DNA of 32,528 bases from Gammaproteobacteria bacterium (GTDB lineage: Bacteria > Pseudomonadota > Gammaproteobacteria > Xanthomonadales > Marinicellaceae), in assembly GCA_030430025.1 (NCBI GenBank), contig JAUIGR010000027.1:1-32528 (forward strand). Direction: 5' to 3'. The position numbers and the translations under genes were made by a program. Under the pieces are notes generated by a model that ran no database searches, had not been told where the DNA came from, and was given only the letters and a program-made list of their open reading frames with translations. This document shows positions 7,146 to 14,953 of this stretch, piece by piece (the stretch's first letter is position 1; every line of letters starts with the position of its first letter).

Positions 7146-8369
7146 TTATAGTATAGCTAATGGGGGTGCTTTTTCCTTCTTGCCATTCAACAACCAACCC
7201 AAAGGTGTAGATCTGACCAAAACGACATAGCTCAACAAGCCCATAGCTAAAGTCACTGAACAGCTAATAACAAATTGACTCATCATTCCCCACTCACTGT
7301 CCAACAAATAAAACTGTAACCAAAATAATATCGGTATATGGATTAAATAAATCCAATAGCTAGCATCAGTCCAAAGTTTTAAATATCGATTACTGCGATT
7401 TAACCAACGTTGACCTAGCAATAAACAAAAAACCGTCATGTACATAGCCACCACTGCCTCTGCCAAAGCTACCGGAAAGTGGTCCCAACTCATATTACCG
7501 ACAACACCCATTAGCATCGCTACCTGAGGGTCAATAACTTTGGGCAAAGTGCTATAAAAATAGATAAAAATAGCAACAGAAACTAACAATAACAGGTACT
7601 TATAAGGTTGCCATGATATCAAAGTGTTGCGTTTCTGTTGCATCAAACCACCAAGAAAGAAAAACATACCATAAAACAGCAATGCCCACCACTGTGGTAT
7701 GACTTGTTCTGGTGCAGGATGGGGAGCAGATACTTGAAATAAACCTATAGCCATTAGCAAAGGAAAAAACAACAACAATACCGGAGGATACAAACACCGT
7801 GACCAGAAACGCCAACTAAAAACCTTTAATTGATAAAGCAATGCTACCAAAATAATAAACAGATACAGATAATACAAAAACCACAAATGCATAAATGAAA
7901 AAGGTGATTCAGGTGGTTTGGGTAAATTGAACATCATTTTGATAAAGGTCATAACAGGTGACAACTGCTCAACATTGGCAATAGCCCAAGAGATAATCAC
8001 ACCAACTAACCAAGCTAAAAATGGTAGAAATAACAACAGCGGCAATAAAATACGCAAACTGCGATGTTTCAAAAAACCCAAAACACCACGCTTTTCTAGC
8101 AACATCAAGGCAAAGTAACCTGCAATCAAGAAAAACAAAGGCATACGAAACAAATGGCTAAACCAACCGACGAAATCAAAACCCCAATGATATTCACCAC
8201 TGGCCGTGAACCAGATGTTTTGCATCAAAGGACCATAAGCCAGCGCCGCATGAAACACCACCCCAAGCAGCATCGCCAAAGCCCTCAGGTTATCCATATA
8301 ATGCAAGCGCTGATAATCACTGCCGGCTGTGTCTGTATTTTGTGTATTAATCACTCTTATTGACCTCAT
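7146..8369 (-). CDS. OpgC/MdoC-like membrane acyltransferase (acyltransferase family 3)
   Basis: Integral-membrane O-acyltransferase of 407 residues, with about ten predicted hydrophobic helices. The N-terminal RLHYMDNLRALAMLLGVVFH carries the expected histidine (family motif RxxxxLRxxxxxxVxxxH), and HLFRMPLFFLIAGYF is the second family block. The DASYWIYLIHIPILFWLQ block near the C-terminus is also typical. The closest recognisable type is the OpgC/MdoC-like group that modifies periplasmic glucans, but the substrate cannot be read from sequence. The start codon overlaps the ABC permease stop (ATGA), so it is the last gene of the ytrA-like operon. The C-terminus ends in a short basic tail. 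Confidence 0.82.
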   Translation of the reverse strand: MRSIRVINTQNTDTAGSDYQRLHYMDNLRALAMLLGVVFHAALAYGPLMQNIWFTASGEYHWGFDFVGWFSHLFRMPLFFLIAGYFALMLLEKRGVLGFLKHRSLRILLPLLLFLPFLAWLVGVIISWAIANVEQLSPVMTFIKMMFNLPKPPESPFSFMHLWFLYYLYLFIILVALLYQLKVFSWRFWSRCLYPPVLLLFFPLLMAIGLFQVSAPHPAPEQVIPQWWALLFYGMFFFLGGLMQQKRNTLISWQPYKYLLLLVSVAIFIYFYSTLPKVIDPQVAMLMGVVGNMSWDHFPVALAEAVVAMYMTVFCLLLGQRWLNRSNRYLKLWTDASYWIYLIHIPILFWLQFYLLDSEWGMMSQFVISCSVTLAMGLLSYVVLVRSTPLGWLLNGKKEKAPPLAIL

Positions 8370-9040
8370 AGGATATCCTTTTTATGTAATTGCAAGTAAA
8401 AAGTCACTGTCACAATCAACACGGCCAACAACAATTCAGTCAAAATAAAACCCAATGAAGTACTATTCCAAACCGCTACTTCACCACCCAAATAAGGGTA
8501 AATACCATCAAAACTACCAGCCCAAAACATAAACAAAGACGCAGAAACATTGGTCAGTGTGATCACTATGATTGTGATCTTTTCCGACCCTGAAACCAAC
8601 GCCACCCCGAAAACCAAAAGAAAAGACAAAAGTAGTTGTAATAGAACAATCACTGCTATTGGAATCAAGCCATTGGTTAAATGATCATAGGTATAAAAGA
8701 CCAATAAGGTGGACAGCATAAGAATCAACCAAGCAGTCAAGTACGCACCTAAATTAAAGACCATTTTAGCCACGGTATAGTCACGAATAGTCACTGGTAA
8801 GCTCATCACAAATGGCAAAGTTTGTTCTTTACGTTCATTAACCACCGATGAAAACACCAATAAAGCACCAATCAAAATCACCATAGTTAATAACAATGAT
8901 AATGCCAGATAAAAAGCTTTAATACTTTCCACTGAAAACACCGTCACTGACAGCAACCCCATCAAACCAAACCAAACAAAAGTACGATGATGTAACATCC
9001 AATCTTTTCTGATCAGTGCTTTAACAACGGATTTTTTCAT
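8366..9040 (-). CDS. ABC transporter permease, YtrC/ABC-2 type
   Basis: Six-helix permease of about 224 residues paired with the ATPase encoded just upstream. The longer open frame to 9142 overlaps the ATPase. I take the ATG at 9040 (MKKSVVKALIRKDW) because it overlaps the ATPase stop as ATGA and starts like many ABC-2 permeases, with a short amphipathic KDW helix. Hydrophobic segments: FVWFGLMGLLSVTVF, FYLALSLLLTMVILIGALLV, AYLTAWLILMLSTLLVF, LIPIAVIVLLQLLLSFLLVF, IIVITLTNVSASLFMFW and FILTELLLAVLIVTVTFYL. The element VVNERKEQTLPFVMSLPVTI is the usual cytoplasmic loop of this family. Substrate unknown. Confidence 0.83.
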   Translation of the reverse strand: MKKSVVKALIRKDWMLHHRTFVWFGLMGLLSVTVFSVESIKAFYLALSLLLTMVILIGALLVFSSVVNERKEQTLPFVMSLPVTIRDYTVAKMVFNLGAYLTAWLILMLSTLLVFYTYDHLTNGLIPIAVIVLLQLLLSFLLVFGVALVSGSEKITIIVITLTNVSASLFMFWAGSFDGIYPYLGGEVAVWNSTSLGFILTELLLAVLIVTVTFYLQLHKKDIL

Positions 9041-9960
9041 GCTGTTACTCCTTGCTCTTTTGCAAGCCGACTGGCCTGCACTTCTGAAACAAAAATTTCT
9101 TCTAAAGTCATATTTTCTATCGCTTGAACCGTGGCACCGCATTGCTGGTATTGTTCAACTAAATCATTACTGAACTGCTTTGTGGTGATGATCGCTTGAT
9201 GCCCTGTCCTGCGCTGTTCAACTACTCTTGTGATATATGGCAGCTTTGTATCTTCCGATAACAGTAGCCGCAAACGCCGCCAAGATTCTAAATAGCTTTC
9301 TTTATCCTGTGATGCAATGATTTGACCTTTATCAATGAAGGTGATTTGATCAGATAGTTGCTCGATATCTTGAGTATTGTGAGAAGAAAACAGAATACTG
9401 CGATCACCTTCAAGCAGGACATCCATCAATTCATTCAAAACCTCATGCCTAGCCACTGGATCTAAACCTGTGGTTGGTTCATCCAAAATTAATAGTTTAG
9501 GTCGTCTAGCCAACATCAGTAACAAAGCCGCTTTTACCCTTTGTCCATGAGAAAGTCCTTTGATTGGGTGATCAGCTAATAAATCAAATCTTTTGAGCAA
9601 AGTTCGGGCATAACTTTCATCCCATGATTTATAGACCGATCTGATATAATTCATGTGCCATTGTAAAGTACACTTACCATAAAGGCGCAAATCCTCAGAA
9701 GCATAGCCAATATCCCACTTAGCTGTCACCTGATGTTCTGGCATCTGATGTCCCAGTACCTCAACCAAACCAACATCTTGTTGAATCAACCCCATCAAGA
9801 TTCTGATGGTAGTCGACTTACCTGCACCATTAGGACCAATAAAACCCATGATTTGGCCAGTTTCTAAAAACAAGTCTAGGTTAGCCAATTGAAAATGAGG
9901 ATAGCTTTTATTCATTCCTTGTACCTTGATAGCCAAACTTGATGATTTAAGATCAATCAT
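9037..9960 (-). CDS. ABC transporter ATP-binding protein (YtrB-like)
   Basis: Cytoplasmic ATPase, 307 residues. Walker A is GPNGAGKST (about 42-50), the signature is LSHGQR, Walker B with its glutamate is LLILDEPTTGLDP, and the H-loop is SSHNTQDIEQLSDQ. The C-terminal 80 residues (after the VARHEVLNELM core) form the small extra domain common in YtrB/CcmA-like exporters. It overlaps the regulator gene by 8 bp and the permease gene by 4 bp. GntR/YtrA-controlled ABC systems often respond to cell-wall or membrane stress; that is family knowledge, not visible here. Confidence 0.9.
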   Translation of the reverse strand: MIDLKSSSLAIKVQGMNKSYPHFQLANLDLFLETGQIMGFIGPNGAGKSTTIRILMGLIQQDVGLVEVLGHQMPEHQVTAKWDIGYASEDLRLYGKCTLQWHMNYIRSVYKSWDESYARTLLKRFDLLADHPIKGLSHGQRVKAALLLMLARRPKLLILDEPTTGLDPVARHEVLNELMDVLLEGDRSILFSSHNTQDIEQLSDQITFIDKGQIIASQDKESYLESWRRLRLLLSEDTKLPYITRVVEQRRTGHQAIITTKQFSNDLVEQYQQCGATVQAIENMTLEEIFVSEVQASRLAKEQGVTA

Positions 9961-10363
9961 TACCCTGCTCCATAGTCAATTTTTCATTCTGTTGTTGATG
10001 TAAGTCCAGTAATCGTTTTTGTAATTGCTCAACAGCTAAGCCTAATGACTCAGCAATGATCATTGCTTCTTTTAAGTGTTCATTCATTTCTTGCTCCTTT
10101 AACTGGCCAGAAAGATTATTAATCTGCGCCACAAAAGACCCCTTACCTTGTTGAGTTACAATCACTCCTTCACCCTCCAATTCTTGATAAGCACGTTTGA
10201 CAGTGATCACACTGACCTTGGCTGCTACTGCAAGCTCTCTGATGGAAGGCAGTTTTTCACCAAGAGGCCAGTCACCTGAAGTAATGCGTTGTTTGATTTG
10301 ATTGATGATCTGCACATACATGGGCCGGCCATCGGTCTGCGACAAGATAAAATCAAAGGTCAT
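9953..10363 (-). CDS. GntR-family transcriptional regulator, YtrA subfamily
   Basis: DNA-binding repressor of 136 residues. The winged-helix domain (about 10-80) contains PMYVQIINQIKQRI, GEKLPSIRELAVAAKVSVIT and VKRAYQELEGEGVIVTQQGK, the standard GntR pattern. The short C-terminal helical tail (about 95-136) lacks a large ligand domain, which is the hallmark of YtrA. It is the first gene of the minus-strand operon, 8 bp overlapping the ATPase gene. A dyad matching its expected binding mode covers its own promoter at 10365-10414, so autorepression is likely. There is no clear Shine-Dalgarno before the ATG. Confidence 0.9.
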   Translation of the reverse strand: MTFDFILSQTDGRPMYVQIINQIKQRITSGDWPLGEKLPSIRELAVAAKVSVITVKRAYQELEGEGVIVTQQGKGSFVAQINNLSGQLKEQEMNEHLKEAMIIAESLGLAVEQLQKRLLDLHQQQNEKLTMEQGND

Positions 10364-10364
10364 C

Positions 10365-10421
10365 TGTGTATACTGTATATATTAAATAATCACAGTATAC
10401 ACATATATACACAGTTGGCAA
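10365..10421 (-). promoter_or_regulatory. Promoter and dyad operator of the ytrA-like operon
   Basis: Read on the minus strand, TTGCCA (10416-10421) and TATACT (10394-10399) are spaced 16 bp, a good sigma-70 promoter. The region is covered by an inverted repeat: TGTGTATACTG (10365-10375) and its perfect complement CAGTATACACA (10393-10403). A further half-site-like TATATACACAG (10404-10414) lies in the spacer. The -10 box is inside one arm, so binding of the YtrA-type protein would block RNA polymerase. Confidence 0.8.
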
Positions 10422-10500
10422 GAAATCATAGAAAAATCATTAATTTCTTAATAACCACTCCGCTAAGGAGTTTTATTAAAATTGAAAAATAGGTATGTAC

Positions 10501-10810
10501 TTAGTCGAACATGAAAAATGTATAACGTATTATTAAACATGAAGAGTTACGTCAACCTTGCACATTTTTTCGACCAGGAAACAGGTGTCACGATGCATTT
10601 TTATTCGCCGCTTCCATGCGGCTCTCAGGCTAACGTGAAAAAGTTTTCCAGAAACTTTTTTCTGGTCAACGGTGTGGCACAAGGACGTGCCACCTTGAGC
10701 CGTTAGGCTCAAGTAAGGTCAAAAAACATCAGCAAAATCACACCTTTGCGCTTAAGTGTTTTTTGACCGATGCTGGAAAAAAACAGGAAGGACTTTTTCA
10801 GAACTGACTA
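10501..10810 (-). repeat. Structured dispersed repeat, copy 3 (full length, inverted)
   Basis: Full ~310-bp copy in reverse orientation. It begins TTAGTCGAAC at 10501 and ends TTTTTCAGAACTGACTA at 10810, 32 nt behind the stop of the adenosyltransferase gene. The helices of the other copies are kept: the 2nd hairpin changes only its loop (TGAT to TAAC) and the GCCGC/GCGGC stem is perfect. The flank GACTACTTA is shared with the solo end at 14276-14313. Confidence 0.93.
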
Positions 10811-10841
10811 CTTATAAATAACTGAAGGGATAGACATCATC

Positions 10842-11366
10842 TCACCTACCCGCTTGCCAAAGTACTTCATCTTGGTCATTGAGGCTTCTGGCTAAAACAA
10901 ATAAATAATCAGATAACCGATTAAGATATTGCATCACTTCTGGTTCAATCTGATGTTCAATGGCTGCTTGCCAGGTTTTGCGCTCAGCACGGCGGCAGAC
11001 GGTTCTGGCTAAATGGCATTGGCTACCACTTGGATTACCAGCAGGTAAGATAAACTGTTTCAATGGGTTCAAATGTTCTTGCATCTCATCAATCCACTGC
11101 TCCAATTGATCGATATCGCTTGTTTTAAGTAAATTGCCTTTGTACTGAGCGACTTGAGCACCCAGATCAAAAAGCTTGTGTTGCACCTCTGACAATTGCT
11201 GATCAATAACCTCGTCGTCATTTAAACTACGCAAAACACCAACCATAGCATTGGTCTCATCAATGTCTCCAATCGCATCACATAACAGATCACTTTTAGC
11301 TATTCGAGTGGCATTGGCCAACCCCGTTTCTCCAGTGTCACCGGAGCGAGTATAAATTCTTGTCAT
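10842..11366 (-). CDS. Cob(I)yrinic acid a,c-diamide adenosyltransferase, PduO type
   Basis: ATP:corrinoid adenosyltransferase that makes adenosylcobalamin from reduced cobalamin. The ATP-binding N-terminus RIYTRSGDTGETGLANATRI is diagnostic, followed by GDIDETNAMVGVLRS. The C-terminal half has the CRRAERKTW and YLNRLSDYLFVLAR helices typical of PduO/MMAB. From the ATG at 11366 it is 174 residues. An upstream TTG at 11378 would add MPDK, and neither has a good ribosome binding site. It is divergent from gcvT. No B12-dependent enzyme lies in the window. The symbol is left open (cobO, pduO and mmaB names are all in use). Confidence 0.9.
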   Translation of the reverse strand: MTRIYTRSGDTGETGLANATRIAKSDLLCDAIGDIDETNAMVGVLRSLNDDEVIDQQLSEVQHKLFDLGAQVAQYKGNLLKTSDIDQLEQWIDEMQEHLNPLKQFILPAGNPSGSQCHLARTVCRRAERKTWQAAIEHQIEPEVMQYLNRLSDYLFVLARSLNDQDEVLWQAGR

Positions 11367-11382
11367 TTTGTCTGGCAAAGCT

Positions 11383-11411
11383 GTGATTATAATGGTTCTG
11401 TCATGTATAAT
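11383..11411. promoter_or_regulatory. Divergent -10 elements between the adenosyltransferase gene and gcvT
   Basis: A perfect TATAAT for gcvT lies at 11406-11411, and a perfect minus-strand TATAAT (ATTATA on +) lies at 11386-11391 for the opposite gene. Their -35 boxes are poor (GTGATT for gcvT), so activation or overlapping regulation is possible. Only about 80 bp separate the genes, leaving no room for a glycine riboswitch. Confidence 0.5.
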
Positions 11412-11449
11412 TCGCTCAATTTTCCAATCTATTGGATAGACAATTACAC

Positions 11450-12517
11450 ATGAAAAAAACGGTTTTGAATGAAGCTCACCGCAAAGCGGGAGCGAAGATG
11501 GTTAATTTTAACGGCTGGAACATGCCCATTAACTATGGTTCACAAATCGAAGAACACCATGCCGTACGTACTGACGCAGGTATGTTCGATGTTTCGCACA
11601 TGACAGTGGTTGACATCGAAGGATCAGAAGCCACCAACTTCTTGTATCGGCTACTGGCTAATGACATTAAAAAATTAAATACCAATCAGGCCATGTACAG
11701 CACCATGCTCAACGAACAGGGTGGCGTTATAGATGATTTGATTGTATACAAGCTATCAGACACTAATTATCGCATAGTGGTCAATGCGGGTACCAGAGAC
11801 AAAGACATTGCTTGGTTTGAAAAACAAATAACGGCCTTTGATGCCATCATGACTGAGCAAACAGATACCGTGATGATTGCTGTTCAAGGACCCAATGCCA
11901 TTAAAAAGTTGCAACCATTGCTTGATCTCGATCTTTCCGACACCAAACGATTCTATGCCAACTACAATGACCACATATTTGTTGGTCGGACTGGCTATAC
12001 TGGAGAAGACGGTGTTGAAGTCATGATAGCTCCTGAAGCTGCTGGGGCATTGTGGCAACAATTAATTGATGCTGGAGTTAAGCCATGCGGTTTGGGTGCT
12101 CGAGATACCTTGCGGCTGGAAGCTGGTATGCATTTGTATGGCCAGGATATGGATGAAAACATCACCCCTTTGGAATGTGGTTTGGGCTGGACCATTCGTA
12201 AAAATGATGACAGTTTCATCGGTGCACAAGCACTGAACAACTTAAAAACAAAAGGTGTAGATAAAAAGTTAGTTGGTTTGGTTTTAAACGGACGCGGTAT
12301 ATTGCGTCATGACCAAACTGTCAGTGATGAAGCGGGTTCTCAAGGCATCATCACCAGTGGTGGTTTCTCCCCATCAACGGGGAAAGCCATTGCCATGGCT
12401 GTAGTTGATACAAACATGAGCGATCCTGTATCGGTGGCTATACGTGAAAAAACTTTGCCTTGTCATGTTGTCAACTTACCTTTTGTCAGAAATGGCAAAT
12501 CATTAATAGAGGAATAA
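11450..12517 (+). CDS. gcvT: Glycine cleavage system T protein (aminomethyltransferase)
   Basis: Transfers the methylene group from the H-protein-bound aminomethyl to tetrahydrofolate and releases ammonia. It has 355 residues from the ATG at 11450, the usual size; the TTG at 11432 would add only a non-conserved MDRQLH. Folate-binding family motifs seen: GWNMPINYGSQIEEHHAVR, DVSHMTVVDIEG, GGVIDDLIVYKL, GRTGYTGEDGVEVM, GLGARDTLRLEAGMHLYGQD and the ITSGGFSPSTGKAIAMA C-terminal barrel. gcvH follows after 3 bp. Confidence 0.95.
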   Translation: MKKTVLNEAHRKAGAKMVNFNGWNMPINYGSQIEEHHAVRTDAGMFDVSHMTVVDIEGSEATNFLYRLLANDIKKLNTNQAMYSTMLNEQGGVIDDLIVYKLSDTNYRIVVNAGTRDKDIAWFEKQITAFDAIMTEQTDTVMIAVQGPNAIKKLQPLLDLDLSDTKRFYANYNDHIFVGRTGYTGEDGVEVMIAPEAAGALWQQLIDAGVKPCGLGARDTLRLEAGMHLYGQDMDENITPLECGLGWTIRKNDDSFIGAQALNNLKTKGVDKKLVGLVLNGRGILRHDQTVSDEAGSQGIITSGGFSPSTGKAIAMAVVDTNMSDPVSVAIREKTLPCHVVNLPFVRNGKSLIEE

Positions 12518-12520
12518 ATC

Positions 12521-12910
12521 ATGAGTTACGTACCTGATAATTTGTTATATACAGCCAGTCACGAATGGTTGGAAGAGTTAGATAAAGGCATCTATCGTAT
12601 AGGCATAACCGATTTTGCTCAAGATCAATTAGGTGACATTGTTTTTGTTGAACTACCGAAAGAAGGTGGATCCTATGCACAGGAAGATGAATGTGGTGTT
12701 GTAGAGTCTGTAAAAACAGCATCAGACATCTATTGTCCAATAGTAGGCACTGTCATTGCTGTCAATGATTCTCTGGAGGACTCACCTGAGTTAATTAACG
12801 ACTCACCTTACGATGATGGTTGGATATTTGAAATAGAAATTGATGAAGATGCCGATCTAGACCACCTGATGTCTGCAGAAGATTACAGAGAATCAATAGA
12901 AGAAGACTGA
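12521..12910 (+). CDS. gcvH: Glycine cleavage system H protein
   Basis: Lipoyl carrier that shuttles the aminomethyl intermediate between the P, T and L proteins. It has 129 residues. The lipoyl-lysine motif is GVVESVKTASDIY, with Lys65 as the attachment site, and HEWLEELDKGIYRIGITDFA is typical of the N-terminus. GAGGA lies just before the ATG. It sits between gcvT and gcvPA with 3-bp and 2-bp gaps, so the three genes are one operon. Confidence 0.96.
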   Translation: MSYVPDNLLYTASHEWLEELDKGIYRIGITDFAQDQLGDIVFVELPKEGGSYAQEDECGVVESVKTASDIYCPIVGTVIAVNDSLEDSPELINDSPYDDGWIFEIEIDEDADLDHLMSAEDYRESIEED

Positions 12911-12912
12911 CC

Positions 12913-14265
12913 ATGCCTTTCATTCCCCATACTGACGATGAAATTAAAGAAATGCTCAACACCATTGGTGCTGAAAGCATCAATCAGTTATTCGACGAAA
13001 TACCCAAAAATCTGATCTCATCTCAACTGGACCAGATTCCAGGACGCATGACTGAACATGAAGTGACTCAACACATTAGGGAACTGGCAAAAAAAGACGG
13101 CACGCCTCATTGTTACGCTGGAGCTGGTGCCTACGAACACCACATCCCAGCTGCTGTTTGGCAGATCACTACTCGAGGCGAGTTTTACACAGCATATACA
13201 CCATACCAACCTGAAGTCTCTCAAGGCACGTTACAGGTAATATATGAATACCAAAGTATGATGGCTCATTTAACCGGGATGGATGTATCCAATGCTTCGA
13301 TGTATGATGGTGCATCTGCTTTAGCTGAAGCCATATTAATGGCTGTAAGGGCTAATCGAAATAGCACTTCCAAAATTATTCTTGTTCCGAAAACTGTTAA
13401 TCCTATTTATCGACAAGTTGCTCATAATATAGTTAAAAATCAAAACATTAAACTGGTTGACATTGATTTTAATAAAGAAACTGGCCTAACTGACATCAAT
13501 ACTTTGGATGCTCATGCACAAGATGATATTTGTGCTGTTGTCATTCCTCAGCCGAACTATTTTGGCTTGTATGAAGATGTTCACACCTTAACAAATTGGA
13601 CGCACCAACAAAAAGCCATGGCTATTGCTCTAGTGAACCCCTCTTCGCTGGCATTATTATCTGCACCAGGCAATTGGGGTGAGCAAGGTGCCGATATCTG
13701 CTGTGGAGAAGGCCAGTCCATGGGCATTCCGTTGTCATCAGGGGGACCATACTATGGCTTCCTAACCTGTAAAGAAAAACTCATACGTCAAATGCCAGGC
13801 CGCATTGTTGGAATGACCGAAGATTTGGATGGAAACCAAGGCTTTACGCTTACTTTTCAAGCACGTGAACAACACATCAGGCGAGCTAAAGCCACATCAA
13901 ACATCTGTACCAATCAGGGATTAATGGTGACCGCTTCCACTATTTATATGTCAATGCTTGGTTCAGAAGGGTTACGCAATGTGGCGAGCAACTGTGTGTA
14001 CAATACAGAGCAGTTGAAACAAAAGTTAGTCACTGCCGGGTTTGAATTGATCTTTGATGGCAAGAACTTCCATGAGTTTGTCATTGGTGTGAATGATGCT
14101 GAAAAAATAATCACTCAAATGGCTGCCAAAGGCTATGTTGCAGGGGTCAACATATCTAACCAATACCCAGAGTTAGGACAATGTTTATTACTGTGTGTCA
14201 CCGAAACAAAAACCAACAATGATCTTGATCAATTTGTCGAGACACTGCGTACTTGTCATCAATAA
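12913..14265 (+). CDS. gcvPA: Glycine dehydrogenase (decarboxylating), subunit 1 of the split P protein
   Basis: N-terminal half of the pyridoxal-phosphate glycine decarboxylase in its two-subunit form; 450 residues is typical of GcvPA. Recognisable blocks: MPFIPHTDDEIKEML, LISSQLDQIPGRMTEHEV, GAGAYEHHIPAAVW, TAYTPYQPEVSQGTLQVIYE, ASMYDGASALAEAILMA, and GPYYGFLTCKEKLIRQMPGR. The PLP-binding lysine is in the other subunit, so this protein is inactive alone. No gcvPB follows: the next 100 bases hold a repeat end and then an unrelated gene, so gcvPB must lie elsewhere. ATG is 2 bp after gcvH, with GAAGAAGA ahead of it. Confidence 0.95.
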   Translation: MPFIPHTDDEIKEMLNTIGAESINQLFDEIPKNLISSQLDQIPGRMTEHEVTQHIRELAKKDGTPHCYAGAGAYEHHIPAAVWQITTRGEFYTAYTPYQPEVSQGTLQVIYEYQSMMAHLTGMDVSNASMYDGASALAEAILMAVRANRNSTSKIILVPKTVNPIYRQVAHNIVKNQNIKLVDIDFNKETGLTDINTLDAHAQDDICAVVIPQPNYFGLYEDVHTLTNWTHQQKAMAIALVNPSSLALLSAPGNWGEQGADICCGEGQSMGIPLSSGGPYYGFLTCKEKLIRQMPGRIVGMTEDLDGNQGFTLTFQAREQHIRRAKATSNICTNQGLMVTASTIYMSMLGSEGLRNVASNCVYNTEQLKQKLVTAGFELIFDGKNFHEFVIGVNDAEKIITQMAAKGYVAGVNISNQYPELGQCLLLCVTETKTNNDLDQFVETLRTCHQ

Positions 14266-14275
14266 ATAGTTGAAT

Positions 14276-14313
14276 CTGAAAAAGGCCAGGATGGACTTTT
14301 TCAGGGTTGACTA
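14276..14313 (-). repeat. Solo left end of the structured repeat, behind gcvPA
   Basis: CTGAAAAAG (14276-14284) and CTTTTTCAG (14296-14304) form a perfect 9-bp stem, followed by GGTTGACTA. Read on the minus strand it matches the first ~38 bases of the full repeat (TAGTCAxxCCTGAAAAAGTCC...TTCAG). It lies 11 nt behind the gcvPA stop and could serve as a transcript-end hairpin, although no T run follows. Confidence 0.75.
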
Positions 14314-14378
14314 CTTAACCATAGCAAAAAGAGAGCCAAAAATCGAAGGCAACAAATAAACAATGCTAAAATCAAGTC

Positions 14379-14891
14379 ATGATTAAAAATCTACTTGATA
14401 AAATTTTCTTTGCAGTTGGTGTGATTATATTTTTACAAATACCTCATTTCATTAACCAATATGCTCAACGCATGGGTGGTTTTATCGACTCACAAAAGGA
14501 GCAAATTGCCGAATATCAGGCGATTGCCAACCGACATTTTGATGGGAACCTTAATGCTTATATTAATAGATTAAAAACCAATAGTGATCCAGCTATCATC
14601 GCATCAGCGGATCAAATAGAACACAGCTTATCCAACAGTCAAAAAATGAGCGCTGAATTACTGGTATATCAACAAGAACCACTTTGGTATCAAATGCCCT
14701 ACTTTTTCGGTCACATGCGAGTCAACCTAGCCAAAGGTACGTTTTATCAATTCCAACCTGGATTACCCATTAACTTATGGGCTTGGGGTTATGGACTCAT
14801 TGGTGGTTTGTTATTCAGCCTTTTATTTAGTAGCATCACCAAAACACCCACAGCCATTCAGAAACTCAGAAACAAACGACAGTTGAATTAA
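14379..14891 (+). CDS. DUF2937 family membrane protein
   Basis: Small membrane protein, 170 residues, of unknown function. It begins with a hydrophobic helix (about 9-25, FFAVGVIIFLQIPHF) followed by INQYAQRMGGFIDSQKEQIA, which is the family's most conserved stretch. A helical periplasmic-type middle and a second membrane helix (about 133-154, LWAWGYGLIGGLLFSLLFSS) follow, and then a basic tail. The orientation suggests both ends face the cytoplasm. It stands alone between gcvPA and the convergent vanW-like gene. The ribosome binding site is weak. Confidence 0.8.
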   Translation: MIKNLLDKIFFAVGVIIFLQIPHFINQYAQRMGGFIDSQKEQIAEYQAIANRHFDGNLNAYINRLKTNSDPAIIASADQIEHSLSNSQKMSAELLVYQQEPLWYQMPYFFGHMRVNLAKGTFYQFQPGLPINLWAWGYGLIGGLLFSLLFSSITKTPTAIQKLRNKRQLN

Positions 14892-14953
14892 ACCAAATAA
14901 GCCTTGTTCCAGAAGCGCTTTGCCTTACTAATCGATTCGAGGGTATGAGATGA

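Noticed and set aside
9041-9142. N-terminal extension of the ABC permease frame
   Set aside because: It lies within the ATPase gene, is Cys/Arg-rich and unlike permeases; the ATG at 9040 overlaps the upstream stop in the usual ATGA way.
11367-11449. Glycine riboswitch before gcvT
   Set aside because: Only about 80 bp separate the divergent start codons, with no aptamer-like conserved helices and two -10 boxes occupying the space.
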